From NCBI RefSeq assembly GCF_024585285.1, contig NZ_CP040755.1:2666001-2730000 (forward strand): a stretch of 64,000 nucleotides of DNA. Reading direction: 5' to 3'. Below are positions 36,531 to 50,518 of this stretch, one piece after another. The first letter of the stretch is position 1; each line of letters starts with the position of its first letter. Below the pieces are notes generated by a model. That model saw only the letters and a list, made by a program, of their open reading frames with translations. It made no database searches and was not told the origin of the DNA. Source of the stretch: Colwellia sp. M166 (GTDB lineage: Bacteria > Pseudomonadota > Gammaproteobacteria > Enterobacterales > Alteromonadaceae). Both the position numbers and the translations under genes were made by a program.

Positions 36531-38132
36531 ATGCTAGATACGAACTTAAAGCAACAACTAACGACCTATTTACAAAATTTAACCTCGGCTGTTGAATTGT
36601 CAGTATTTTTAGGCGAAGACTTAAAATCAAAAGAATTAAAAACCTTGGTGACAGAAATTGCTGAAATGTCAGCATTAGTAACGGTTGTTGCAGCAGATGC
36701 TAGCAATGAACGTGTGCCATCAATGTTAGTAAAATCGGTAAAAACTGGCGGCGAAATGCGCTTTGCTGGTGTACCGATGGGGCATGAATTTACCTCATTA
36801 GTGTTAGCCCTATTACATAGTGGCGGACACCCAATTAAGCTTGATAAAGCAGTTATCGAACAAGTAGCAGCACTCGAAGGCGAGTATAGTTTTGAAACTT
36901 ATATTTCGTTAAGTTGCCAAAATTGTCCAGACGTTGTGCAAGCGCTTAATATGATGGCGGCGATTAACCCACAAATTAAACATGTGATGGTTGATGGCTC
37001 ACTATTTCAAGAAGAAGTTTATAAACGCGATATTCTTTCTGTGCCTGCGGTGTACTTAAATGGCAAAGCTTTTGCTCAGGGCAGAATGACCGTCACTGAG
37101 ATCTTAAATAAAGTAGATACAAATGCTGGCGCGAGACAAGCAAAAGCAATAGACAACAAAGAAGCTTTTGATTTATTAGTGATTGGTGGCGGCCCAGCGG
37201 GCGCGGCATCAGCAATATATAGTGCCCGTAAAGGCATACGCACCGGTATCGTTGCTGACCGTTTTGGTGGTCAAGTGCAAGATACCATGGCGATTGAAAA
37301 CTTTATTTCTGTCAGTGCTACCGAAGGTCCCAAACTTGTAGCGAGTTTAGAAAACCATGTTAATGACTATGATGTTGATATTATGAATAATCAACGAGTC
37401 AAAAATATTATTGAAAGTGATGTTGAAGGTGGCTTAATTACCGTTGAATTAGAAAACGGATCGACATTACAAACACGTTCAACCGTTATTGCAACCGGTG
37501 CAAGATGGAGAGAAATGAACGTTACAGGTGAACAAGAATACCGTGGTAAAGGTGTGGCTTATTGCCCGCATTGTGACGGCCCATTATTTAAAGGAAAATC
37601 AGTTGCCGTTATTGGTGGTGGTAATTCAGGTATTGAAGCTGCCATTGACCTTGCTGGGTTAGTAGAGCATGTTACTGTCTTGGAATTTGATACCGTATTA
37701 CGTGCTGATGCGGTATTACAAAATAAAGCACGTTCGTTACCTAATATCGAGATTATTGTTAATGCGCAAACGACAGAAGTATTAGGCAACGGTAAGCATG
37801 TAACGGGGCTTAATTACCTTAATCGAGCGACAAATACGCAAGAAACTATCGAACTTGCTGGTATATTTGTCCAAATTGGCTTAGTACCTAATTCACAATT
37901 TTTAAAAGGTACCATTGATTTAACTGAACGCGGTGAAGTGATCGTTAATCAAAAAGGTGAAACTAATATCGCTGGTGTTTATGCGGCAGGAGATGTAACT
38001 AATACACCTTTTAAGCAAATCATTATTGCGATGGGTAGTGGTGCAACCGCCGCTTTAGGTGCTTTTGATTACTTGATCAGAACACCAAACCCTTTAGAAA
38101 ACACTGAAAGTGCTAGTGAAGCTGCCGCGTAG
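36531..38132 (+). CDS. ahpF: Alkyl hydroperoxide reductase subunit F
   Basis: 533 residues. The N-terminal double-thioredoxin fold has Cys129-Cys132 (SCQNCPD). The flavin domain follows with [10 protein letters not shown] near 220, redox pair Cys345-Cys348 (YCPHCDG), a NADH-binding [10 protein letters not shown], and C-terminal GVYAAGDVT. The Cys numbering equals that of the Escherichia coli enzyme. It carries electrons from NADH to AhpC. Confidence 0.97.
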   Translation: MLDTNLKQQLTTYLQNLTSAVELSVFLGEDLKSKELKTLVTEIAEMSALVTVVAADASNERVPSMLVKSVKTGGEMRFAGVPMGHEFTSLVLALLHSGGHPIKLDKAVIEQVAALEGEYSFETYISLSCQNCPDVVQALNMMAAINPQIKHVMVDGSLFQEEVYKRDILSVPAVYLNGKAFAQGRMTVTEILNKVDTNAGARQAKAIDNKEAFDLLVIGGGPAGAASAIYSARKGIRTGIVADRFGGQVQDTMAIENFISVSATEGPKLVASLENHVNDYDVDIMNNQRVKNIIESDVEGGLITVELENGSTLQTRSTVIATGARWREMNVTGEQEYRGKGVAYCPHCDGPLFKGKSVAVIGGGNSGIEAAIDLAGLVEHVTVLEFDTVLRADAVLQNKARSLPNIEIIVNAQTTEVLGNGKHVTGLNYLNRATNTQETIELAGIFVQIGLVPNSQFLKGTIDLTERGEVIVNQKGETNIAGVYAAGDVTNTPFKQIIIAMGSGATAALGAFDYLIRTPNPLENTESASEAAA

Positions 38133-38204
38133 TTAACGAGTAAAAATCTATTAAAGATGGTATTGAAAGTTAATTACTACCAAGATAGAAAACACGCGAA
38201 AAAA

Positions 38205-38237
38205 AATGCTATCGTCATCAACGATAGCGTTTTATTG
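38205..38237. terminator. Terminator between ahpF and oxyR
   Basis: GCTATCGT / ACGATAGC perfect stem with a CATCA loop, A run before and T run after. Bidirectional. Confidence 0.8.
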
Positions 38238-38264
38238 TTTTTAATCTAGGCAATACCCTTCGTA

Positions 38265-39164
38265 TTAATCAAAAAGGCCGTTTACTGCTTGCCTCACTTC
38301 ACTGACAATCGCTCTGACACTTTCCATTCTGGTGTAACCAGCACGACAAAGTAAGGCTATTTCGCGTATGGGTTGTGGACTATCAAACGGAATATAACGA
38401 ATGTGTTGCTGGGGAGCATAATTAATGGTGGCCAATTGCGGTAACAAAGTAATGCCCATATTACTTGCCACCATATAACGCAAGGTTTCAAGACTGGTAG
38501 CACGAAAGCTATGATCTTCCTCTGCACCGGCACTAAAACAATAACCCATTGCTTGATCTCGCAAGCAATGACCATCTTCCAAAGTAAGAATTTTTTGATT
38601 GTGTAAATCGTCAAAACTAACCTTAGTTTTATCAGCAAGCGCATGTGAAGGTGACGTTGCCATCACTAAAGGTTCGTTAAATAAATCATAACGCTCAAAA
38701 CGAGACATTTCAGGTAACCAAGGCAGAATTAAGATATCGAGCTTGCCAGTTTCTAATTGTTGCAGCAAATCTTGTGTTCTATTTTCATGTAAATAGAAGT
38801 TTATTCTCGTTAGCTTACTATTCAAGGCGGGCATGATATGCGGCAATATATAGGGCGCTAAAGTGGGAATTAAGCCAATATGTAAGTCACCTGAAAGCGG
38901 ATCAAGTAAAGCCTTTGCTGCTTCTTCAAAATTATTTGCCGCGTTCAAAACCTGCATAGCTTGTTGTACAAGTTTCTCGCCAGCAGGAGTTAGCATAACA
39001 TTGCGCGGTTGGCGCTCAATTAACGTTAGCTTTAATCGTTGCTCTAGCTTTTGAATTTGACCACTTAATGTCGGCTGACTAACAAAGCAGGCGTCAGCGG
39101 CATGACCAAAATGTTTATATTCAGCAATGGCGGTGAGATATTCTAAATCACGTATTTTTATCAT
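38265..39164 (-). CDS. oxyR: Hydrogen peroxide-inducible regulator OxyR
   Basis: 299 residues. LysR HTH at 1-60 (MIKIRDLEYLTAIAEYKHFGHAADACFVSQPTLSGQIQKLE). The redox pair Cys200 and Cys209 in GHCLRDQAMGYC has the exact OxyR spacing. It is convergent with ahpCF, which carry an OxyR-type site upstream, so ahpCF is the likely target. Confidence 0.95.
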   Translation of the reverse strand: MIKIRDLEYLTAIAEYKHFGHAADACFVSQPTLSGQIQKLEQRLKLTLIERQPRNVMLTPAGEKLVQQAMQVLNAANNFEEAAKALLDPLSGDLHIGLIPTLAPYILPHIMPALNSKLTRINFYLHENRTQDLLQQLETGKLDILILPWLPEMSRFERYDLFNEPLVMATSPSHALADKTKVSFDDLHNQKILTLEDGHCLRDQAMGYCFSAGAEEDHSFRATSLETLRYMVASNMGITLLPQLATINYAPQQHIRYIPFDSPQPIREIALLCRAGYTRMESVRAIVSEVRQAVNGLFD

Positions 39165-39345
39165 AGTTATAATCTATCAAAACTTAAAAACTGATTGTTT
39201 TATTGATGTTAACCTGCTCATTTATGTTTAGCTAGTATGGTATTCAGTTTTCATTTAGGCGCTGCTAGTAAAAAGGTTGATATGTTTATGTTCAATATGA
39301 GCAATTTAAATATAATGTAGTGAGTAAATAGATCTACAAATTGCC

Positions 39346-39850
39346 ATGTTGCAATTACGTCGCAGTGAAAAAGATTTTTTATTGCGTAAAGATGTGAAAC
39401 ACCGAGCAACATTTTACGATACTCTTTTAATGTTTTAGAACAGCGTTTAGTTTCCGCCGATATTATCGAAACTAAATTATCAGCTATCAAGAGTAGCATA
39501 CAAACATACCAGCAAATATTTGAACAGTTAGTCACTACTTCAATAGCTCAAGGTTTAGATAGTCATTCAGGTTTTTACGGCAAACTTAGAGATACTACAC
39601 GCTCATTAGAAGAAGCATTGCTGCAGTTAGTGATTTTGAGTCGCACATCTATCTATTAACTTTAAGAAGGCATAAGAAATACTTTATTTTGCGCCAGGAA
39701 GAAAAATATCTTGGACAACTTTTAGATACTTCAGATAAATCAAACATGCGCGTATCTGCTGGTAGTACTCAAAAGCTGCTTACCACTTATATAGATGAGT
39801 TTAAAAGTATTTTGAAATATCGAAAAAAGCTCGGACTTGAAAATAAATAG
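39346..39850 (+). pseudogene. Decayed methyl-accepting chemotaxis protein (sensor domain)
   Basis: Fragments in different frames align in order to a helical bimodular-type chemoreceptor ligand domain: LRRSEKDFLLRKD (from 39346), then in another frame ADIIETKLSAIKSSIQTYQQIFEQLVTTSIAQGLD...GFYGKLRDTTRSLEEALLQL (about 39440-39640), then LLTLRRHKKYFILRQEEKY (about 39655-39715), then QKLLTTYIDEFKSILKYRKKLGLENK to the stop at 39848-39850. Several frameshifts and stops separate them, and no HAMP or signalling domain remains. The reverse-strand open frame here is an artefact. Confidence 0.65.
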
Positions 39851-40144
39851 GCAATAGCATTTGAACATGCGTTATCAGGGGTAGAGATTGCTATTAACTA
39901 TATTTCACCACTTCTGACTTTTAATGCGCCTTTATCTTTAGATGACATTTAATTGCTGACTTTAGCTAGTTTTACTTAACAATTTAGACAAATGTATTGA
40001 TGGTGATAGATGCCTTTGTATTAATTACCTAGACTAAAGTGTGTGCTTTTAGCGCTATTTGGGCATTTAAAACACAGTTACGGCAAGGGTTGTACAAATA
40101 AAAAGCAAACAAACCACTTTTATCAATTTAATTGCAATTAGCGG
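39851..40144. other. Region upstream of the rRNA promoters
   Basis: The first part (to about 39955) may hold a further trace of the chemoreceptor relic. After that no gene is recognised. AT-rich. Confidence 0.35.
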
Positions 40145-40172
40145 TTGACGCGGGGCGATAAATCTCTAAAAT
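40145..40172 (+). promoter_or_regulatory. rRNA operon promoter P1
   Basis: TTGACG, 16-nt spacer, TAAAAT, followed by GCGCTCC, the GC-rich discriminator typical of stringently controlled promoters. Confidence 0.7.
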
Positions 40173-40313
40173 GCGCTCCACTTCTTCGGGACAAGTCGAA
40201 GAGGTTGTTTTAATGAGTTATCTAATGTGGTTTAGGCTGATTTGGTTAACTTAACGTTTTAAAAGATGGTTTTGAAAGTTTTAAAAACTTTTAAAATAAA
40301 TTCAAATAAAATG

Positions 40314-40341
40314 TTGACATTAAAACTGAGTTGCGTAGAAT
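40314..40341 (+). promoter_or_regulatory. rRNA operon promoter P2
   Basis: Perfect TTGACA, 16-nt spacer, TAGAAT, followed by the discriminator GCGCATC. A/T-rich tracts at 40261-40311 look like an UP element. Confidence 0.8.
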
Positions 40342-40472
40342 GCGCATCTCGCTTCAGGCAAGGCTACTAGCCGGCTTCAAGCAACAAGCGGTCTAACAAC
40401 GAATGAGATTGTTGGCTCGTACCGAACAAGACGTTCATCCATGAACGGTTCGGCATAGGTACTTCGTGTACC

Positions 40473-40484
40473 CATCTTTAACAA
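40473..40484 (+). promoter_or_regulatory. boxA-like antitermination site in the rrn leader
   Basis: ATCTTTAACAA resembles the boxA core CTTTAACAA. A fuller copy, GTTCTTTAACAA, occurs before 23S at 42797-42808. Confidence 0.6.
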
Positions 40485-40751
40485 TTAGTTATCATGCAAT
40501 TTGTGTGGACACTCACATTAACGTTGATTTTACATAGTTATCTCTTTCTTCGGAAAGAACATAACAAAAAAACAGTTTAATATGATGTCACACAAAAAAT
40601 AAGTATCATTTAGGTCTTCGGATTTAAATATACGTTTTATGTAGTTACTTTCTTCTTTAGTCGGATAGAGAGTAACACGACAGAATTCATTGAGCAGATG
40701 TCTTTTCTTGGTTAACTTCGGTTAGTTAAGGTGAGCATCACAAACGATTTT

Positions 40752-42298
<1,547 letters not shown>

Positions 42299-42420
42299 TC
42301 TTGAAGTAAAACAGCTTAATGAGAACCTCGGTTCTGCGAGTGTTCACACAAATTACATGATAACAAATTAGAAGAAGTCCAAACATCTAAGCTTCGGACA
42401 ACAATTCTTGAAAGAGAAAT

Positions 42421-42497
<77 letters not shown>

Positions 42498-42616
42498 ATT
42501 TACGCTTTTTACGGCGTTGGTTCATCACTCGTGTAGAAAACCTACACTTCGCGATAAACCGCCTTGTAAAAAACGTAAATCTGAGTTTTGTTCTAGCTTA
42601 AAGATGTTTCCCATTT

Positions 42617-42692
42617 GGGGCTATAGCTCAGCTGGGAGAGCGCCTGCCTTGCACGCAGGAGGTCAGCAGTTCGATCCTGCTTAGCTCCACCA
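42617..42692 (+). tRNA. tRNA-Ala (TGC)
   Basis: 76 nt including encoded CCA. Acceptor GGGGCTA / TAGCTCC has a wobble; the anticodon loop CTTGCAC gives TGC. It is in the 16S-23S spacer after tRNA-Ile. Confidence 0.97.
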
Positions 42693-43123
42693 CTTCTTCA
42701 CTAAGAATTGAAAGACCAAACTTAAGTTATGCTTTATTTAAGCTACTTTAAGTTTGGTTTTTAACCAAGTCACCACCGAATGCGTGTGAATGACAAGTTC
42801 TTTAACAATCTGGAAAGCTGATATAAATACCGGTATTTATATGGCAAACACGGTGTCGCGCTGTTGTTTGTAAATTATAAATACCAAGCTGTTGTTAATG
42901 GGAATATCGCCTGTTAATGATGGTGATTACGGGTCCTCCTCGGAAACGTAATCAACCCGGTAGTTTGTTTCGTTTAGTTTACTAAATGTAATGAATTACC
43001 ACTCTTATTCAAGACACACTTTGTGTGCGTGAAAATGTCAGACTTTACAATTGAGCGGGTTTTGTCACCTGCTTGTACTTTGTTTTTTTATTCTTTATTA
43101 GAAGAGACTACTTAGGGTTGTAT
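42693..43123 (+). other. tRNA-Ala to 23S spacer with boxA
   Basis: No gene is seen. A boxA-type sequence lies at 42797-42808. AAGTTTGGT and related short inverted repeats near 42717-42762 may form processing stems. Confidence 0.6.
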
Positions 43124-46022
<2,899 letters not shown>

Positions 46023-46329
46023 ACAACACCCAAGTGGTTTTGTTGTATGAAGTTTGACACAGTGTAGGAATACACACATCACGCATGACAATAGTGTGAA
46101 TAAGAGATAGATAAGCTAACAGTTAAAAGCTGTCAGCTATCAGTAAAACGAGTATTTTTAACTCTTAACAGAGTTCAGCTTTCTAAGATTATTACTTGTT
46201 AATCATTTACGAAGGTAAGTGACGAATTGACAAAGCAGCAAATGAGCGAGAAACGAAGTTGAGTTTACTCAATGAGTATCAGAGCGATTGTAGCAATGGC
46301 GTCAATTTGGTAATTAACAAGAAAATTTT
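46023..46329 (+). other. 23S-5S spacer
   Basis: 307 nt with no tRNA. AACAGTTAAAAGCTGTCAGCTATC near 46119-46142 contains small inverted repeats probably used in processing. Confidence 0.5.
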
Positions 46330-46447
46330 TGTCTAGCGACAATAGCGACATGGCCCCACCTGATCCCATTCCGAACTCAGAAGTGAAACGTGTTAGCGCC
46401 GATGGTAGTGTGGGAGTTCCCATGTGAGAGTAGGACATTGCTAGGCT
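46330..46447 (+). rRNA. 5S ribosomal RNA
   Basis: About 118 nt starting TGTCTAGCGAC and ending near GCTAGGCTT, with CCGAACTCAGAAGTGAAAC and GCGCCGATGGTAGTGTGGG as conserved cores. Confidence 0.95.
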
Positions 46448-46459
46448 TCTATTAAGAGA

Positions 46460-46487
46460 AACCCGTAGCTAATGCTACGGGTTTTTT
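46460..46487 (+). terminator. rRNA operon terminator
   Basis: AACCCGTAGC / GCTACGGGTT perfect 10-bp stem with a TAAT loop and a T run. Confidence 0.9.
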
Positions 46488-46598
46488 GCTTTCTGACATT
46501 TAAATCTTTTTGCTATCTAGCGTTTAAATAAAAAATTGCAACAATAGCACCGTGGCCCCCTTGAACCCTCGACAACTACTCCTGCGTTGTTCTAGTGA

Positions 46599-46856
46599 CC
46601 TACATCCTTGTAGGAAATTCGCTATATAAAGAGACGCAGAAGTGCTCGTTCTTGTGCATCCATGCACTCACGGCATTAGTAATTCCCTTCACGTCAAATA
46701 TACTAGCGTCGAATGAGAGCGTGTGGGTGTTCTTCTCTTTATGTGAGGTCGTTGCTGCATATTCATATGCCCACGACATTAATATATCCTATACGTCAGT
46801 AGGACACCGCTCCTCACATCCATGTGCTTAGGGCATTAGTGCATCCATGCACGTCA
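46599..46856. repeat. Array of short hairpin repeats
   Basis: Five small palindromes: CCTACATCCTTGTAGG (46599), GTGCATCCATGCAC (46654 and 46839), GCATATTCATATGC (46757) and CACATCCATGTG (46815). Three of them start a unit of the form hairpin - GGCATTAGT-like word - second arm - ACGTCA-like word (about 46654-46700, 46757-46803 and 46815-46860). No protein-coding gene fits here. Confidence 0.55.
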
Positions 46857-46860
46857 TTGG

Positions 46861-47093
46861 TAGGCTTTTTACTTTCTGGCGTTTAAAAAGTTACGCACTA
46901 TGTTGAAACACCAATGATAATAATAGTGTGACTAACCTGAGTGACAGCTGCCTCTCGTCAGTTGGTGTTGCTAATTCATTTATTATATTAATTCTAAAGA
47001 AATAACACCGTAATAAAATACACTTTATAAGACATCAGCAGAGACAATGCTAAGGACTAGAAATTTATATTTTAAAGTGATTACTCTATATTT
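46861..47093. other. Intergenic region before the MarR operon
   Basis: No gene is seen. AACACCAA near 46908 and TTGGTGTT near 46963 are complementary and may form a long hairpin. Confidence 0.35.
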
Positions 47094-47136
47094 ACTTAGC
47101 AAGCTAACTAATGATAAACTAGTTAGCTTGCTAAGT
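47094..47136. promoter_or_regulatory. MarR-type operator pair
   Basis: A perfect 17-bp inverted repeat, ACTTAGCAAGCTAACTA (47094-47110) and TAGTTAGCTTGCTAAGT (47120-47136). Each arm contains a TTAGC-2-GCTAA palindrome, and their centres are 27 bp apart. It lies just before the MarR start at 47151, so it is a likely repressor site. Confidence 0.75.
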
Positions 47137-47150
47137 AAGTAGAGACTACT

Positions 47151-47642
47151 ATGATAAAACAGCCGCCTTTTTATGAAACACTCGATTTAACTTTATGTGG
47201 CAATATGGGTCGTGTGCATAGGTTATGTCGAGAAGTTGTCACTATTGCTGTTGAACCGTTAGGGTTAACACAGTGTCGTTGGAGAACATTAGTACATATA
47301 AATGTGCTCAAAGAAGGGACAACACAACTTGAATTAGCGCATAGTTTAGCTATTGAGATGCCCTCGCTGACACGGACACTTAAACAACTTGAAGAGTCGT
47401 TATTGATTGTGCGTAAAGTCGATCAGAAAGATAAACGCAGTAAAAGAATATATTTTACTGCGCAAGGCAGGAATGTACTGATCACCTTGCAAGAGAAAAT
47501 AGCCAATATAAAAGATCAGCTTTATAACGGTTTGAACCATGAGCAACTTGATATGATGGCCTATGGTTTAGTTAAAATTGAAGAAAACGCAAAAACTTAT
47601 ATTAAACAATCTACTAATCACGGAAATATTCATGACACCTGA
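47151..47642 (+). CDS. MarR/SlyA-family transcriptional regulator
   Basis: 163 residues with a winged-helix domain at about 35-125: LGLTQCRWRTLVHI, then TTQLELAHSLAIEMPSLTRTLKQLEESLLI and the wing KVDQKDKRSKRI. It heads an operon with a membrane fusion protein and a DUF2955 protein, and overlaps the next gene by 11 nt. It is the probable local repressor of the pump. Confidence 0.9.
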   Translation: MIKQPPFYETLDLTLCGNMGRVHRLCREVVTIAVEPLGLTQCRWRTLVHINVLKEGTTQLELAHSLAIEMPSLTRTLKQLEESLLIVRKVDQKDKRSKRIYFTAQGRNVLITLQEKIANIKDQLYNGLNHEQLDMMAYGLVKIEENAKTYIKQSTNHGNIHDT

Positions 47643-48696
47643 TCAAAAATTTGCTCGTTATGTAAAATGTTCATTAGTCGGATTTATTTTAATCTTCATC
47701 TATTATGTTATTGCGGATATTTGGTTTCCGGTTACACCACAAGCGCGGGTTTATCATTCCGTTGTGCAAATAGCACCTCAAATTGGTGGCAGAGTAACTA
47801 ATGTAGTTGTGAGTAATAATCAAGCAGTAGAAGCAGATGATTTATTATTTGAAATCGATAATAGCAGTTATTTACTTGTGTATGAACAAGCTAAACTTGC
47901 CTATGATGATGCTAAATTACTCAATCAGCGTCTTGATACTAATATTAAAGTGCTTGAGGCACAAATTAGTGCTGCTAAAGCAAAACAACATGAACAAAAG
48001 CTATTAAAGAATAGAGGTGAAAAATTATATAAACAAAACTCTATTTCTGAACAAAACCTTGAAAGCATTAGGGCAAACTTTGAAGCAAGTGAGTCAAGTG
48101 TAACGGCTTTTGAGGCGCAGCTATCTGCAGCTATTTTAGATCGAGGAGATTCAGGTGATAATAATTTAGCGTTGCATCATGCCGCTAATCAATTAGCGAA
48201 AGCTGAGCTTAATTTGTCATACACAAAAGTGCGAGCACTCAGTGGTGGTGTCGTTGCTAACTTACAATTACTTGACGGTGCTTATGCCTCTACTGGCACG
48301 CCTCTATTGGCAATAGTGGCTAATAAAGCTGATTTAGTTGCTGATTTTCGTGAAAAATCACTACTAAATATGAGAATAGGAAGTTTAGCAAAAGTTGTAT
48401 TCGATAGCCGTCCAGGTGAAGTATATGATGCTAAAATTGTTAGCTTTGAAGCGGGTGTGAGTGATGGGCAATTAAGCGCGAATGGCTTACTGAGTACTAC
48501 CGAGACAAGTAATCGTTGGGTACGAGATGCTCAGCGTCAACGCATTCATTTGCAGTTATCAACGAATGAGACATTACTTGCTAATATGCCGAGTGGCGCA
48601 AGAGCAACGGTACAATTGTTGCCAGATTCATGGTTTGGTCAGTGGTTAGGCTCAATGCAAATACGTTTTATTAGTTGGTTACACTACATTTATTAG
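47632..48696 (+). CDS. HlyD/EmrA-family membrane fusion protein
   Basis: 354 residues from ATG 47632 (GGAA 7 nt upstream). One N-terminal membrane helix (about 12-32), a lipoyl-like half motif (VHQIAP-type APQIGGRVTNVVVSNNQAVEADDLLFEID), a coiled-coil hairpin (about 85-165) and the second lipoyl/beta-barrel part (LSYTKVRALSGGVV). It bridges an inner-membrane pump to the outer membrane; the partner is the DUF2955 gene downstream. Confidence 0.9.
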   Translation: MTPDQKFARYVKCSLVGFILIFIYYVIADIWFPVTPQARVYHSVVQIAPQIGGRVTNVVVSNNQAVEADDLLFEIDNSSYLLVYEQAKLAYDDAKLLNQRLDTNIKVLEAQISAAKAKQHEQKLLKNRGEKLYKQNSISEQNLESIRANFEASESSVTAFEAQLSAAILDRGDSGDNNLALHHAANQLAKAELNLSYTKVRALSGGVVANLQLLDGAYASTGTPLLAIVANKADLVADFREKSLLNMRIGSLAKVVFDSRPGEVYDAKIVSFEAGVSDGQLSANGLLSTTETSNRWVRDAQRQRIHLQLSTNETLLANMPSGARATVQLLPDSWFGQWLGSMQIRFISWLHYIY

Positions 48697-48707
48697 TAGA
48701 GCATTAT

Positions 48708-49757
48708 ATGAATAAAGTCATTAGCCAACCGACACAGCTTGATGCCAATGGATTACGCCAAGCCTTGCGTATTGCTGGGGGTTGTACCGTTGGGTTCGCA
48801 CTAAGTAAATTAATGAACTGGCCGAATGGGATATTTTTTACTGTTTATCCTATGTTGATATTGGGGTTGGTGCCGATTATTAATACATCAGTCATAAGGC
48901 AGTTTATTGCCAGTGCTGCATTTAGTGCATGTATAGTGTTAGTGATGCAGGGGGCGTTTTCGCACTTACCTGTTTTAATGACAATGCTTGTTTTTATTAC
49001 CTTTTGTTTTTTGTTTTATCAAATGAGTACTTCAGGTGCTTTTTTGTTTGGTGCTTTAGGCGCTGTGAGCTTATCAATTCAATTACATTTTGCTAGTTAT
49101 ATTGTTGATAATGCAAGTATATACCCATTAATATTAAGTAATGCTGTTGCGATCATAATGACGATAATTATTGCAATATTGATGCATGGTCTGTTTCCTG
49201 ATGTAACAGCTCGAGCTGCTCGATTGATGCCTGAAAAAGCTAAAGAAAGCATACGTCATGAAGTGCTTTTATGTGCGAGTGTTGCGACACTGTCTTTTGT
49301 GTTTTTTCAAACACTAGATTTACAAGATTCAATTTCTGCTCAGGCCGCATCTATTTTAATCTTATTTTCTTTATGTTGGAAAGCTGCCGGGATAGCAAGT
49401 TGGCAACGCATAATAGGTACACTTATCGGTTGTAGCGCCGCCTTAGTTGCACAGTTATTGTTATACACGCATAGTGACTTTTTGTTATTTCCTGTTGTTA
49501 TACTCTGGATTTTGTCGTTGATATTTAGTCGATTTCATATTCTAGGTGGTGGGGCGCCAGGAGTTGGTTTTGGGGTTTTAACCACTTTTGGTATTTTATT
49601 TGGTCAATCTTTAGGACCAGGACAAGATCTAATCTTCAGCGCACTCTATCGCTTTAGTTCGGTTTGTTTAGCTGTAATAGCAAGTTTAAGCGCGGTGTAT
49701 ATTATTCATCGTATTCTGAATCGTTTTAGCGTTACACGCCATCACACTTATGACTAG
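48708..49757 (+). CDS. DUF2955 / FUSC-like inner-membrane protein
   Basis: 349 residues from ATG 48708. Two blocks of membrane helices (about 20-170 and 190-340) separated by a short cytoplasmic stretch LMPEKAKESIRHE, as in AaeB/FUSC-like exporters, but shorter. DUF2955 proteins are commonly paired with HlyD-type proteins. Substrate unknown; aromatic acids are a guess by analogy with AaeAB. Confidence 0.85.
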   Translation: MNKVISQPTQLDANGLRQALRIAGGCTVGFALSKLMNWPNGIFFTVYPMLILGLVPIINTSVIRQFIASAAFSACIVLVMQGAFSHLPVLMTMLVFITFCFLFYQMSTSGAFLFGALGAVSLSIQLHFASYIVDNASIYPLILSNAVAIIMTIIIAILMHGLFPDVTARAARLMPEKAKESIRHEVLLCASVATLSFVFFQTLDLQDSISAQAASILILFSLCWKAAGIASWQRIIGTLIGCSAALVAQLLLYTHSDFLLFPVVILWILSLIFSRFHILGGGAPGVGFGVLTTFGILFGQSLGPGQDLIFSALYRFSSVCLAVIASLSAVYIIHRILNRFSVTRHHTYD

Positions 49758-49835
49758 CCGATGTAGCTCTTCGAGTGAGTGTTACATTCATGATTATAGT
49801 GCTGATTATAATAACTCCTTGCGTTTACTTACAGC

Positions 49836-49872
49836 CTGTATACAATAACAGTAATACTGTTTAAAAATACAG
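49836..49872 (+). promoter_or_regulatory. Two LexA (SOS) boxes
   Basis: CTGT-N8-ACAG occurs perfectly twice, at 49836-49851 and 49857-49872 (centres 21 bp apart), 30 nt before lexA. This matches the gammaproteobacterial SOS consensus and double-box autoregulation. Confidence 0.9.
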
Positions 49873-49903
49873 GTTTGCTGATAAGCTAGCCTAAGGATTA
49901 ACT

Positions 49904-50518
49904 ATGCGCCCTTTAACACCTAGACAACAGCAGATTTTTGATCTCATTAGAGACAAAATTTCTGATACCGGTATGCCACCAACACGTGCCGAAATTGCTA
50001 ATTTTTTTGGTTTTAAATCGGCAAATGCAGCAGAAGAACATTTAAAAGCATTAGCTAAGAAAGGTTATATTGAAATGTTACCAGGCACATCGCGTGGCAT
50101 TCGTTTAGCTGAAGAGTTTATCATTGAAGACGGTTTGCCATTAATTGGCCGAGTGGCAGCTGGAGAGCCTATTTTAGCTCAAGAGCATGTGGAGCAACAT
50201 TACAAAATTGACGGTAGTTTATTTCATCCTGCTGCTGATTATTTATTACGTGTTCATGGCGAAAGTATGAAGAATATCGGTATTATGGATGGCGATTTAC
50301 TTGCGGTTCATCAAACTAATGACGTAAAAAATGGCCAGGTTATTGTTGCTCGTGTTGAAGACGATGTTACGGTGAAACGTTTTAAGCGTGAAGGTAATGT
50401 GGTTTATTTACATGCTGAAAATGAAGATTTCGCGCCAATTAAAGTTGATTTAACTTCGCAGAATTTCAATGTTGAAGGTGTTGCGGTTGGCGTTATCCGC
50501 GCAGCTGATTGGATGTGA
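49904..50518 (+). CDS. lexA: SOS repressor LexA
   Basis: 204 residues. HTH at about 28-48 ([24 protein letters not shown]), self-cleavage site Ala86-Gly87 (RVAAGEP), and the catalytic dyad Ser121 (GESMKN) and Lys158 (VTVKRF). It represses itself through the two SOS boxes upstream. dinF is not adjacent, unlike in Escherichia coli. Confidence 0.97.
   Translation: MRPLTPRQQQIFDLIRDKISDTGMPPTRAEIANFFGFKSANAAEEHLKALAKKGYIEMLPGTSRGIRLAEEFIIEDGLPLIGRVAAGEPILAQEHVEQHYKIDGSLFHPAADYLLRVHGESMKNIGIMDGDLLAVHQTNDVKNGQVIVARVEDDVTVKRFKREGNVVYLHAENEDFAPIKVDLTSQNFNVEGVAVGVIRAADWM

Noticed and set aside
36445..36675. Minus-strand open frame across the ahpC-ahpF gap
   Set aside because: It overlaps ahpF on the other strand and has no start signal. 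The gap is explained by a hairpin.
39251..39535. Minus-strand open frame of 94 codons before the rRNA operon
   Set aside because: It lies opposite the chemoreceptor relic, has no ribosome binding site, and its sequence has unusual Cys/Trp use; the plus-strand fragments explain the DNA.
46595..46831. 78-codon plus-strand open frame after the rRNA operon
   Set aside because: It runs across the hairpin repeat array, has no good start context and no protein-like pattern.
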